Shown here one piece after another: positions 1 through 6,114 of a DNA stretch of 8,666 nucleotides. Position 1 is the stretch's first letter. Each line of letters opens with the position of its first letter. The DNA lies in the NCBI GenBank assembly GCA_927911745.1, contig CAKMQF010000099.1, positions 1 through 8,666 on the forward strand, in the 5' to 3' direction. The stretch is from an uncultured Gemella sp. GTDB lineage: Bacteria; Bacillota; Bacilli; Staphylococcales; Gemellaceae. Made by a program: the position numbers and the translations under genes. The notes beneath the pieces are model-generated. The model did no database searches and was not told where the DNA came from. It saw only the letters and a program-made list of their open reading frames with translations.

Positions 1-49
1 TTATTACTAAAATTATATCACAAACAACATTTTTTATGATATATCCTAC

Positions 50-100
50 AAAAAATATATCTCTGCTGCCTTTTATTTCCCTAAAACAAAAAGCAGAGAT
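50..100 (-). terminator. Leftward intrinsic terminator or attenuator hairpin
   Basis: A perfect 9-bp inverted repeat (ATCTCTGCT at 59-67, AGCAGAGAT at 92-100) can be lengthened by T/A pairs inside the loop. Read on the minus strand it is followed by ATAT and a run of six T, the layout of a rho-independent terminator. It lies about 245 bases beyond the metY stop, so it may end that transcript. It could also be an attenuator for a leftward gene outside the window, because a TGATATAAT-like extended -10 lies at 12-20 on the same strand. Confidence 0.5.
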
Positions 101-345
101 TGCCTAGGAAGGAGTTTATATGAAATTTCCACGCTGCCTTGTTTCTATTTCATGCTCCTAAACAACCTCTACTCAAAAAGAGAAAATTGTGGATTAAGAT
201 ATTTTTTGTATATTATTAGTATTAAAATAAATGGCTATCAAGGGTTTTTAATAATCTGTCTTAATACACACATTTTAATAAAATATTAATTATTTTAATT
301 AAATGTTTCTTGTGAAACTTTTTCTCTATTAAATATTTTCTAATG
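101..345. other. Gene-free stretch downstream of metY
   Basis: No convincing gene. On the plus strand a strong ribosome site (GGAAGGAG at 108-115) precedes an ATG at 120, but the frame closes after 13 residues (MKFPRCLVSISCS). This could be a leader-type peptide, the stump of a lost gene or chance. The motif GCTGCCTT occurs at 65 and again at 133. The rest is low-complexity AT-rich DNA, apart from the parS-like palindrome listed separately. Confidence 0.35.
304..319. promoter_or_regulatory. Degenerate parS-like palindrome
   Basis: TGTTTCTTGTGAAACT matches the Firmicute ParB/Spo0J site TGTTTCACGTGAAACA at 13 of 16 positions. The differences are in the two central-left bases and the last base. 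It lies 27 bases past the metY stop. Alone it would be weak. It is listed because two much better copies occur at 4113 and 6135. Confidence 0.3.
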
Positions 346-1605
346 CTAAACGTAATCTTCAATTAGATCATCTGCATTTTCTAATCCAATTGATAATCTA
401 ATTTGCTGTGGAGTAATTCCTGTATATTGTAATTCCTCTGGACTTAATTGACCATGTGTTGTAGACGCTGGGTGAATAGCTAAACTTTTCGCATCTGCTA
501 CATTCGCTAAGTTTGAGAAGATTTCTAAACTATCAATTACTTTACGAGCTGCTTCTTCTCCTCCAACTACATCAAATGAGAAGATTGATCCACTACCTTT
601 AGGTAGGTATTTTTTAGCTAATTCATAATATTTATTTCCTTCTAATCCTGGGTAGTTGATTGATGCTACTTTAGGATGTTTTACTAAGAAGTCTATTACT
701 TTTTGAGTATTTTCTACATGACGCTCTACTCGTAAAGATAATGTTTCTAAACCTTGTAATAATAAGAATGAGTTAAATGGTGATAATGCTGCTCCTGTAT
801 CACGTAATAACTGTGTTCTTACATTTGTAATGAACGCAGCAGGTCCAACATCTCTTGTATAACTTAAGTTGTGGTAACTTGGATCTTCATCAACTAATTG
901 TGGGAATTTTCCACTACCTTCCCAGTCGAATTTACCACTATCTACGATAACACCACCGATTGATGTACCATGCCCTCCAATGAATTTAGTCGCAGAGTGA
1001 ATAATAATATCTACACCATAGCTAAATGCATTGATTAAGTATGGACTAGCAAATGTATTATCTACTACTAGTGGAATTTTATGTTTATGAGCAATCTCAG
1101 CCCATTTTTCTAAGTCAGCAACATTTGCTAATGGGTTTCCTAGTGTTTCTACAAATAGAGCTTTAGTTTTATCAGTAATTGCTTGCTCAATTTCTTCAAA
1201 GTTATCTGGATCAACAAAAGTTGACTCTACACCATAGCGTGGTAGGGTAAGTTTTAACAGGTTATATGTTCCACCATATACAGTTTTAGAAGATACGATG
1301 TGATCTCCCGCATGTGCTAATGTTAAGAATACATATGTAATTGCAGCCATTCCTGAAGCAACAGCTAATGCCCCAACTCCACCTTCTAACGCATTAATTC
1401 TTTCTTCGAAGACTGCAGTAGTAGGGTTAGTAATACGTGTATAAATATTCCCAGCTTTTCTTAATGCAAATGAATCAGCTGCATCTTGAGTATCATCAAA
1501 AACGAATGATGTTGTTTGATAAATAGGAACAGCTCTTGCTTTTGTATCTCCAACTGTTTGTCCTGCGTGTAATTGTAATGTTTCAAAACTAAATTTTCTT
1601 GTCAT
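346..1605 (-). CDS. metY: O-acetylhomoserine sulfhydrylase (aminocarboxypropyltransferase), PLP-dependent
   Basis: Cytoplasmic Cys/Met-metabolism PLP enzyme. The family makes homocysteine from O-acetylhomoserine and sulfide, the direct-sulfhydrylation route to methionine. The 419 residues cover the whole fold. Visible motifs: YTR at 55-57 (cofactor phosphate contact from the neighbouring subunit), SGM at 84-86, VYGGT at 109-113 with Tyr110 stacking on PLP, Asp182 in VDNTFASP, the Schiff-base lysine Lys207 in SATKFIGGHG, and Arg403 in QIRLSIGLE for the substrate carboxylate. The roughly 45-residue insert after Lys207 (to SYTRDVGPAAF) separates this long OAH-sulfhydrylase type from shorter cystathionine lyases and synthases. 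The C-terminus (DLIEDYV) is a few residues shorter than usual. The ATG follows AGAGGA at a slightly long spacing. The gene is alone behind a Met T-box, which supports a methionine role. MetY versus a methionine gamma-lyase-like activity is not fully settled by sequence; MetY is favoured by length and regulation. Confidence 0.93.
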   Translation of the reverse strand: MTRKFSFETLQLHAGQTVGDTKARAVPIYQTTSFVFDDTQDAADSFALRKAGNIYTRITNPTTAVFEERINALEGGVGALAVASGMAAITYVFLTLAHAGDHIVSSKTVYGGTYNLLKLTLPRYGVESTFVDPDNFEEIEQAITDKTKALFVETLGNPLANVADLEKWAEIAHKHKIPLVVDNTFASPYLINAFSYGVDIIIHSATKFIGGHGTSIGGVIVDSGKFDWEGSGKFPQLVDEDPSYHNLSYTRDVGPAAFITNVRTQLLRDTGAALSPFNSFLLLQGLETLSLRVERHVENTQKVIDFLVKHPKVASINYPGLEGNKYYELAKKYLPKGSGSIFSFDVVGGEEAARKVIDSLEIFSNLANVADAKSLAIHPASTTHGQLSPEELQYTGITPQQIRLSIGLENADDLIEDYV

Positions 1606-1651
1606 AATATTTTTTTTCCTCTTTTCTACGTCTCGATAAGTTATTTTTTAT

Positions 1652-1692
1652 AAAAAAACACCTCTATTACATATGTAAATATGTAATAGAGG
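1652..1692 (-). terminator. T-box regulated terminator
   Basis: A perfect 14-bp stem (CCTCTATTACATAT with its complement, loop TTAC) is followed on the minus strand by TG and seven T. Its 5' arm overlaps the CGCCTCT that pairs with the T-box motif, so antiterminator and terminator exclude each other. Confidence 0.92.
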
Positions 1693-1930
1693 CGATCATC
1701 TTAATTCGCGTTACCACTCTAATTTATACTAATCTTGCGATTAGTACCTTATTCAGTACATGTTTATACTGTTTGCTATATCGTGCAACCTACGTGTTTA
1801 CCTATTAGATAAACAAAACTCTAAGACCATTTTCAACTAATCTTCACCATGTTACTTCGCACCAACCAATAACTCTCTGTTTTAGCTACGTATTAATTTA
1901 CTTATCTTTTCAACGTTTGTGTATTAAATT
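1652..1930 (-). ncRNA. T-box leader, methionine-specific
   Basis: A full T-box riboswitch lies between the promoter and metY. Stem I is closed by AGATAA (1907-1902) pairing with TTATCT (1812-1807). It contains the AGAGAG bulge region and the distal GGTTGGTGCGAA loop. The specifier loop reads GAAAATGGTC, with ATG at 1830-1828, the methionine codon. The T-box sequence AGAGTGGTAACGCGAA is at 1720-1705. AGAG and GCG can pair with CTCT and CGC just before the terminator, leaving the seven-base acceptor bulge TGGTAAC. TGGT would pair with the ACCA end of a tRNA with A73, as in tRNA-Met. The bulge has A where the consensus TGGNACC has C. Expected behaviour: uncharged tRNA-Met stabilises the antiterminator and turns metY on. 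Confidence 0.92.
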
Positions 1931-1936
1931 AAACTA

Positions 1937-1965
1937 ATTGTACACCCGTTTTCAATATTTGTCAA
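1937..1965 (-). promoter_or_regulatory. Sigma-A type promoter of the T-box/metY unit
   Basis: On the minus strand TTGACA (1965-1960) and TACAAT (1942-1937) are separated by exactly 17 bases. Transcription should start near 1930, giving a leader of about 325 bases that includes the whole T-box. Confidence 0.88.
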
Positions 1966-2534
1966 TAACTTTTTTAAAAAATTAAAACGTTTATTTTTCT
2001 TCTATAAGATGTTAAATAAAAAAAATTTATAAAAAATATTTTAATTTATTTATTATTTTATAATCAAAAATCTAGTAAAACTATTTATTTTAATTTAAGG
2101 AATAATAATTTTATAATTATTTTCAAATGTAAATTACAAAGTAGAAGAAAGACGAGAAAAAATATAAAACGACAAAATAAGGGAAATATAGCATGACGTA
2201 AAAAAACAACAAAATATAAAAGAGTAATAAGAATATCATGAAAATGGTAGTGAAAATACAAAATATCAATAAAAAAAAGAAGATCAGCATAAAATCCACT
2301 TATAAACTGTTGAGATTATGTAGTAATTTTCTATTTTGTTATATTTACCTTTGATTCTTCTTTTTTAAATACTTTTTTCTATATCAAGTCCCCCTCTAAC
2401 TTTCAAATCTAAAACAAGAGTTTGATTGAGCATTACTTTTCCTTTAATAACTCTAGTACTTTTTATAGAGTGATATGTAGGATACTCTCTTACTATTTTT
2501 AAAATTCAATTCTAAATCCTTTTCACCTTTTTTA
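1966..2534. other. AT-rich gene-free stretch
   Basis: About 570 bases without an intact gene. Bases 2130-2290 are strikingly purine-rich on the plus strand, a feature of coding strands in this kind of genome, but all frames are broken. A 38-residue frame from an ATG at 2238 has no ribosome site and low-complexity lysine-rich content. A small inverted repeat (ACTCTA at 2450, TAGAGT at 2466) is not followed by a T-run. The only protein-like content is the minus-strand fragment at 2365-2505. Confidence 0.5.
2365..2505 (-). pseudogene. Possible 3' remnant of an unidentified gene
   Basis: An open minus-strand frame of 46 codons begins directly after a stop and has no start codon with a ribosome site. 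Its sequence is protein-like rather than low-complexity: it contains EYPTYHSIKSTRVIKG and later LDLKVRGGLDIEKSI before the stop. I do not recognise the family. In DNA this AT-rich an open frame of this length can arise by chance, so this is tentative. It is followed on the same strand by degenerate sequence with no clear terminator. Confidence 0.25.
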
Positions 2535-2543
2535 TGATATAAT
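2535..2543 (+). promoter_or_regulatory. Extended -10 promoter for the GNAT gene
   Basis: TGATATAAT fits the extended -10 form TGNTATAAT. The hexamer 17 bases upstream (AATCCT) is a poor -35, which an extended -10 often tolerates. The start codon lies about 48 bases downstream. Confidence 0.55.
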
Positions 2544-2591
2544 AAAACTAATAACACTCATATTATTATATGATTTTTCTAGGAGGTTTAT

Positions 2592-2872
2592 ATGGAATTT
2601 ACTAAAACAAATAATGGTTTCGTTAAATATGATGAAAATGGTAGGGTTATTGCTGAAATTACTTATTCTAATACTAGCAATCCTACTGTAGTTGTTGCAG
2701 ATCATACTTTTGTTGATTCATCTCTTCGAGGTCAAGGGGTAGCTGGGAAGTTATTAGACGCTCTTGTTAAAGATATGCAAGAACAAAATAAAAAATTATC
2801 GCAACTTGCTCTTATGTCGTTAAAAAATTCCAAGAAGATTCTTCTTTCGATTTTATTAATGCTGAAAAATAG
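2592..2872 (+). pseudogene. Small YjdJ-like GNAT N-acetyltransferase, frameshifted in an A-run
   Basis: The ATG at 2592 has an excellent ribosome site (AGGAGG, spacing 6). The first 68 residues are a clear single-domain small GNAT: beta strands to VIAEITY, then HTFVD (38-42) and the acetyl-CoA loop LRGQGVAGKLL with Arg46, Gly47, Gln48 and Gly49. At the six-A run 2790-2795 the frame breaks. As written, it reads 32 unrelated residues and stops at 2894 inside the terminator hairpin. Reading one frame over from 2795 gives IIATCSYVVKKFQEDSSF and a stop at 2872, which matches the expected family C-terminus (the TCSY-V-K-F pattern). One additional A would restore a 93-residue protein. It may be a real mutation, slippage or a sequencing error. 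The substrate of this family is unknown. It is monocistronic and convergent with the DUF421 gene. Confidence 0.82.
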
Positions 2873-2878
2873 TTTTTT

Positions 2879-2922
2879 AAAAGCAGAAAATTGATTTTTT
2901 CAATTTCCTGCTTTTACTTTTT
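2879..2922 (+). terminator. Intrinsic terminator after the GNAT gene
   Basis: AAAAGCAG (2879-2886) pairs with CTGCTTTT (2908-2915), and inside it AAATTGA pairs with TCAATTT across a single mismatch. The arm is followed by AC and five T. It starts seven bases after the restored GNAT stop, so the hairpin belongs directly behind the intact form of the gene. Confidence 0.85.
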
Positions 2923-3011
2923 GTTATATTAATCGATATTATTATTTTCTTATTTAATTAATTTGTTATTGTCTTGTTAAAATTTTTAATTTTATTTAAA
3001 AATAAATTATA

Positions 3012-3645
3012 TTAGTATTCAATTATATGTAATTGTCCTTTGTCATACTCTGCTAAGAATATTTTAGATGTGTCTTCATATCCTAATTCCAATAAAGTTT
3101 CTTTTAACCATTCTTCTGTTTTATCCATCGATTCTAATGTACCATGTTGGATCGTTCCATCAGTAATTACCGGATATTTAGGATTTTCCTCACCTTGTTG
3201 TATTATAATTAGTTGTCCATTTTGTTCTAAAACCGCTCTTTTTACTTTTTGAATACTATAAACACCTTGTGTTCTTAATTTAAAAGCTATGTCTTGTGCT
3301 GTTAAACCAGCTTTTCTTGTTGCTTCTACATCTATTTTTCCTTTTTTTTATTATTGTTGTAGGTTCTCCGTCTAGCATTTTTTTTAAGTATGAGTTATTT
3401 GTTTTTAACCACTTCAGACCTAATACCAAAATTATCCATATTAATAATATATTGAAGTATTGTAAAATAGAAATTGATGGACTATATATTACCCCTCCTA
3501 ATATTCCCCCGAGTACATAGTTTTGAACTTGATCACTCGCTGAAGTTGGTGCTAAATTTCCTTTTCCTGATATATTAATTACTATTACAAGCGATAATAA
3601 ACCTAAGGCTAGTTTTATTGCTATATCTATATATGAAAGTTGCAT
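3012..3645 (-). pseudogene. DUF421 (YetF-like) membrane protein, frameshifted in an A8 run
   Basis: DUF421/YetF proteins have an N-terminal membrane part and a conserved cytoplasmic domain. Here the N-terminal 100 residues show three hydrophobic segments (about 7-27, 43-62 and 64-80) and then the typical junction MLDGEPTTIIKK. At a run of eight A (plus-strand T at 3342-3349) the frame breaks and stops at 3280 after 121 residues. Removing one A restores a family-like continuation: GKIDVEATRKAGLTAQD, then LRTQGVYSI and VLEQNGQL, ending at TAA 3014-3012. The restored protein would be 210 residues, close to normal family length. Its ATG overlaps the stop of the upstream DUF3290 gene (TAATG), so the pair is translationally coupled. 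No biochemical role is established for this pair from sequence. The break may be mutation, A-tract slippage or sequencing error. No clear terminator follows. Confidence 0.87.
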
Positions 3646-4097
3646 TATCTTTTCACCTCCACTTTTTCAACAATTGGTTCTACCAATTCTATTTTCTCTA
3701 GTAAATAATCACCTTTTTTTCCGTTACTTATTACTCTATAGTAGTTATCATCTATTTTTAAAAATGAATTTTCTATAGAGGCTTCACTATTTATATAGAT
3801 ATGTGTTTTGTCAATATTTAATTTTTCTGAAACTCCCTCAATAAATTCAATAGAGCTTTTATACTGATTAGCTGATATACTATTACTTTGATAATCACTT
3901 ACTTGTATCCCGATTAATAAAAAGATACCTAATATCATTATGATAGCTAATTCTCTATACTTGCTATCTTGTCTATTTTTATAATACTTAATTAGTGATA
4001 CTATTATTATTAATAGTAAGCATCCTCCTACTACATATGTTATAGTATTACTCTGATCTATTTTATTTAATAAATATTCATAAGAATAAAATTTCAA
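3645..4097 (-). CDS. DUF3290 family membrane protein, partner of DUF421
   Basis: A 150-residue protein in the pattern of DUF3290: a short N-terminal FYSYEYLL motif, two membrane helices (about 18-38 and 51-66), a short charged loop between them (KYYKNRQDSKYREL), then DYQ and an extracytoplasmic or cytoplasmic alpha/beta tail with the IYINS and YYRV motifs. Genes of this family commonly sit just before DUF421, as here, with a TAATG overlap. The frame is also open from a GTG at 4106, but that codon overlaps the ribosome site AGGAG (4110-4106). A TTG at 4097, eight bases after AGGAG, begins the family-like MKFYSYEYLL and is preferred. A parS-like palindrome lies directly upstream of the ribosome site. 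Function is unknown. The gene looks intact although its partner is broken. Confidence 0.8.
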   Translation of the reverse strand: MKFYSYEYLLNKIDQSNTITYVVGGCLLLIIIVSLIKYYKNRQDSKYRELAIIMILGIFLLIGIQVSDYQSNSISANQYKSSIEFIEGVSEKLNIDKTHIYINSEASIENSFLKIDDNYYRVISNGKKGDYLLEKIELVEPIVEKVEVKR

Positions 4098-4112
4098 ACC
4101 TATCACTCCTTT

Positions 4113-4128
4113 TGTTTTACGTGAAACA
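4113..4128. promoter_or_regulatory. parS-like ParB (Spo0J) binding site
   Basis: TGTTTTACGTGAAACA matches the Firmicute parS consensus TGTTTCACGTGAAACA at 15 of 16 bases; only position 6 differs (T for C). The perfect ACGT centre and complete right half are kept. It sits just upstream of the DUF3290 ribosome site, probably within the transcribed leader. ParB loading here would help organise and segregate the origin region. Function is inferred from sequence match only. Confidence 0.65.
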
Positions 4129-4311
4129 TTTATATTATTCTATTTTTAACTCCTACGCTATTCTATCTTTATCATCTAAAATATTTTTTATAGATAATTT
4201 TGTTTTTTATTTTCATACAATTTTAAAGTCACTTAAATATTTTCTTATCGTATTGTTGTTTAAATGAGTATTCATTTATGAAAATTCTATGTTTTTAATT
4301 TTAGCAAAGAG
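4129..4311. other. Gene-free stretch upstream of the DUF3290 operon
   Basis: This AT-rich stretch should contain the promoter of the DUF3290-DUF421 operon. TATAAA and TAATAT boxes exist on the minus strand around 4131-4140, but no -35 of reasonable quality is correctly spaced. I see no other feature. Confidence 0.3.
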
Positions 4312-4606
4312 CTAAATAGATTGTAAAATTTCATGTACAATCCACTGATTTCGAAGATATTTTATCATAGCTAAATGATGAATAACTAAATAATTGATAT
4401 TTTCAGCAAAAAGTAGGGTATTTCTCATAATCTTCATAAAAAGTAGTGAGTGTCATTGTCTCTACTGTTTCTCCCAGTTTTTCTAAGACATAAGAAATAC
4501 CTTCATTTATATCATTACTAGTCGGCACTTTACTAGTTTTTCCATGTTCCCACTCATTTTTATAGCTTATTCTTTAAAAAACACGACCCTCTGCTATTCT
4601 CTTCAT
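4312..4606 (-). pseudogene. Decayed gene of unknown family
   Basis: A minus-strand frame starts at an ATG at 4606 (MKRIAEGRVF), meets TAA at 4576-4574 and continues in the same frame for 56 protein-like codons. These include NEWEHGKTSKVPTSNDINEG, then YVLEKLGETVETM and FYEDYEKYPTFC, up to TGA at 4405-4403. At a five-T run just before that stop, dropping one T continues the protein as FAENINYLVIHHLAMIKYL, then RNQWIVHEILQSI, to TAG at 4314-4312. The intact product would be about 97 residues. I do not recognise it. One nonsense change plus one frameshift suggest a dead gene; the alternative is chance open frames. It lies on the same strand and downstream of the 122-residue gene at 4771-5139, so it may have been part of the same operon. 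Confidence 0.45.
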
Positions 4607-4644
4607 TACTTGCTATTATTTTTCTAATTTTGTTTTTCTTAGCA

Positions 4645-4767
4645 TTAGCTCGCCTTTTTTATTCTAATAGGCCCATCACTTAATTTATGCTCTTTGTCCC
4701 GCATTAATATTCTTATAACCTGCATCGTTCTTCTAAGTGCCTCTAAAGCTGAGAATTCCCATCTCAT
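4645..4767 (-). CDS. Small ORF or severed C-terminus, unknown function
   Basis: A 40-codon frame begins with an ATG three bases after the stop of the 122-residue gene and is in the same reading frame as that gene. It reads MRWEFSALEALRRTMQVI, then a basic, hydrophilic end (RDKEHKLSDGPIRIKKAS). Two explanations fit: a short coupled gene, or the original C-terminal part of the upstream protein cut off by the TAA at 4773-4771. A weak GGA is the only ribosome-site candidate, which slightly favours the second explanation or reinitiation. The residue pattern (amphipathic helix, then basic tail) looks coding. Unrecognised. Confidence 0.35.
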   Translation of the reverse strand: MRWEFSALEALRRTMQVIRILMRDKEHKLSDGPIRIKKAS

Positions 4768-4770
4768 ACG

Positions 4771-5139
4771 TTAGCTTCCATTCATAAGTTCAAATGCATC
4801 TTTAAAACCTGTTGCTCTTTCTGCACCCCTAGGATCACCTATAAATAGTACATTATTTAGTGAAACTTCGTCTATTATCATTCTTTCAGGCTTGTATCCT
4901 ATTAATTTGCGAAGAATACCTGCCAAGTATGGATCTATTATATCTTCTTTTTCCAAGTAATCTATATACTCATTTTCCGAATCAAAGATTGGTAACTTAA
5001 TATTCCCGTGAACTAGATAATCTTTCTCTTCTGTTACTCTTACAACATCAATCACTCCAAACTCATCGAATTTAATGTAATCGATAGAATATTTTGTGTC
5101 CCATTCATTTACATCTTCTATATAAAATTTTGGTCCCAT
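4771..5139 (-). CDS. Hypothetical acidic protein, 122 residues
   Basis: Not recognised. The ATG at 5139 has a good ribosome site (AGAGG, spacing about 7). The product is soluble, with no signal peptide or membrane helix, and acidic, with an acidic middle (DSENEYIDYLEKEDIIDPY). The N-terminal half looks mainly beta (KFYIEDV, IDYIKFDEFGVIDVVRV), followed by a helical part (LAGILRKLIGY) and a C-terminal stretch VLFIGDPRGAERATGFKDAF. Size, acidity and neighbouring decayed genes on the same strand resemble orphan immunity-type genes of polymorphic-toxin loci, but no motif confirms that and I do not claim it. The frame continues after the TAA for another 41 codons, so the present stop may be secondary. 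No clear promoter is visible in the 200 bases upstream. Confidence 0.65.
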   Translation of the reverse strand: MGPKFYIEDVNEWDTKYSIDYIKFDEFGVIDVVRVTEEKDYLVHGNIKLPIFDSENEYIDYLEKEDIIDPYLAGILRKLIGYKPERMIIDEVSLNNVLFIGDPRGAERATGFKDAFELMNGS

Positions 5140-5349
5140 AAATTACCTCTTTTCTTAAAATTAATACAGGAATAACTTAAACCCAGAATCTCATAGAAAT
5201 TTATTTTTATTAAGTCACCCCCGCTAAAATTTTATTTTTTTAATAAGTATTTTAATCATTATGCATGATTTTAAATAAGATATTACTTTTGTCAGTCATG
5301 CTAAAGATAAAAATATACGTCATGGTTTATCCACAACGCATATTATATT
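5140..5349. other. AT-rich spacer with a DnaA box
   Basis: Between exoA and the hypothetical gene. It holds a weak inverted repeat (AATCAT and ATGATT around 5253-5272, no T-run) and the DnaA-box match listed separately. No good terminator for exoA is visible. Confidence 0.4.
5327..5335 (+). promoter_or_regulatory. DnaA-box match
   Basis: TTATCCACA is the exact consensus 9-mer for DnaA. It is single: no other perfect copy occurs nearby, so it is not an origin by itself. In this AT-rich window one chance copy is not very unlikely (my rough estimate is one in ten). Confidence 0.35.
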
Positions 5350-6114
5350 TTACAACAAATTGTCTTTTAATACAAGCTCTACAGGACAATGATCACTTCC
5401 AAATATTTCATTGTGAATAGCAGCACTTTCTAAGTACTCTTCTAAATCACGACTTACTAAGAAGTAGTCAATTCTCCATCCTGCATTATTTTTACGTGCA
5501 TTAAAGCGGTAACTCCACCAAGAGTAGGCCCCTGTTAAGTCTGGATTATAATATCTAAATGTATCGATAAAGCCAGCATCTAATAACTTCGTGAATTTCT
5601 CTCTTTCTTCTGGTGTGAATCCTGCATTTTTCGTGTTTGATTTCGGATTTTTCAGATCTATTTCTGTGTGTGCAACATTTAAATCTCCACAAACAACGAC
5701 ACCTTTAGTTTTGTTTAATTCTAATAAATAATTTTTAAAATCTTCTTCCCAACTCATGCGGTACTCTAATCGTTTAAGCTCACTACCTGAATTTGGTGTA
5801 TACACTGTAATAAAGAAGAATTTATCATATTCTAGAGTAATTACACGGCCTTCTGTATCGTGTTCCTCTATTCCTATTCCATATGTTACATTTAATGGCT
5901 CGTGTTTAGTATATATCGCAGTTCCTGAGTATCCTTTACGCTCAGCATAATTAAAATAGCTGTAATACCCCTCGAATTGTAAATCTAATTGTCCTGCTTG
6001 CATCTTCGTCTCTTGTAAACAGAAGAAATCAGCATCTAATTGTTTAAAATCTTCTTCAAAATTTTTACCAACGATCGCTCTTAGACCGTTGACATTAAAA
6101 CTTATACATTTCAT
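5350..6114 (-). CDS. exoA: Exodeoxyribonuclease III / AP endonuclease (ExoA family)
   Basis: Endonuclease/exonuclease/phosphatase fold enzyme that cuts DNA at abasic sites in base-excision repair and has 3'-5' exonuclease and 3'-phosphatase activity. All signature residues are present in the 254-residue product: Asn7 in SFNVNG, Glu35 in CLQETK (metal), Tyr105 in VYTPNSG, Asp144 and Asn146 in CGDLN, Trp213 and Asp216 in GWRIDYFL, and Asp241-His242 in GSDHCP. Length is normal. The frame opens seven codons earlier at 6135, but the ATG at 6114 is chosen: AAAGGAG (6127-6121) is six bases upstream and [10 protein letters not shown] is the normal family start. It overlaps the mnmE end by 20 bases, so it is transcribed and probably translationally coupled with mnmE. 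No promoter of its own was seen. Confidence 0.95.
   Translation of the reverse strand: MKCISFNVNGLRAIVGKNFEEDFKQLDADFFCLQETKMQAGQLDLQFEGYYSYFNYAERKGYSGTAIYTKHEPLNVTYGIGIEEHDTEGRVITLEYDKFFFITVYTPNSGSELKRLEYRMSWEEDFKNYLLELNKTKGVVVCGDLNVAHTEIDLKNPKSNTKNAGFTPEEREKFTKLLDAGFIDTFRYYNPDLTGAYSWWSYRFNARKNNAGWRIDYFLVSRDLEEYLESAAIHNEIFGSDHCPVELVLKDNLL

Noticed and set aside
2238..2354. 38-codon plus-strand frame starting MKMVVKIQN
   Set aside because: No ribosome site, lysine-rich low-complexity content and no family resemblance.
3040..3520. Plus-strand frames of 70 and 74 codons
   Set aside because: Both are antisense to the DUF421 gene, whose restored frame explains the sequence fully.
4098..4106. 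GTG start for the DUF3290 gene
   Set aside because: The GTG overlaps the AGGAG it would need; the TTG at 4097 has correct spacing and a family-like N-terminus.
5756..5950. Plus-strand frame of 64 codons
   Set aside because: Antisense to the catalytic core of exoA, no ribosome site.
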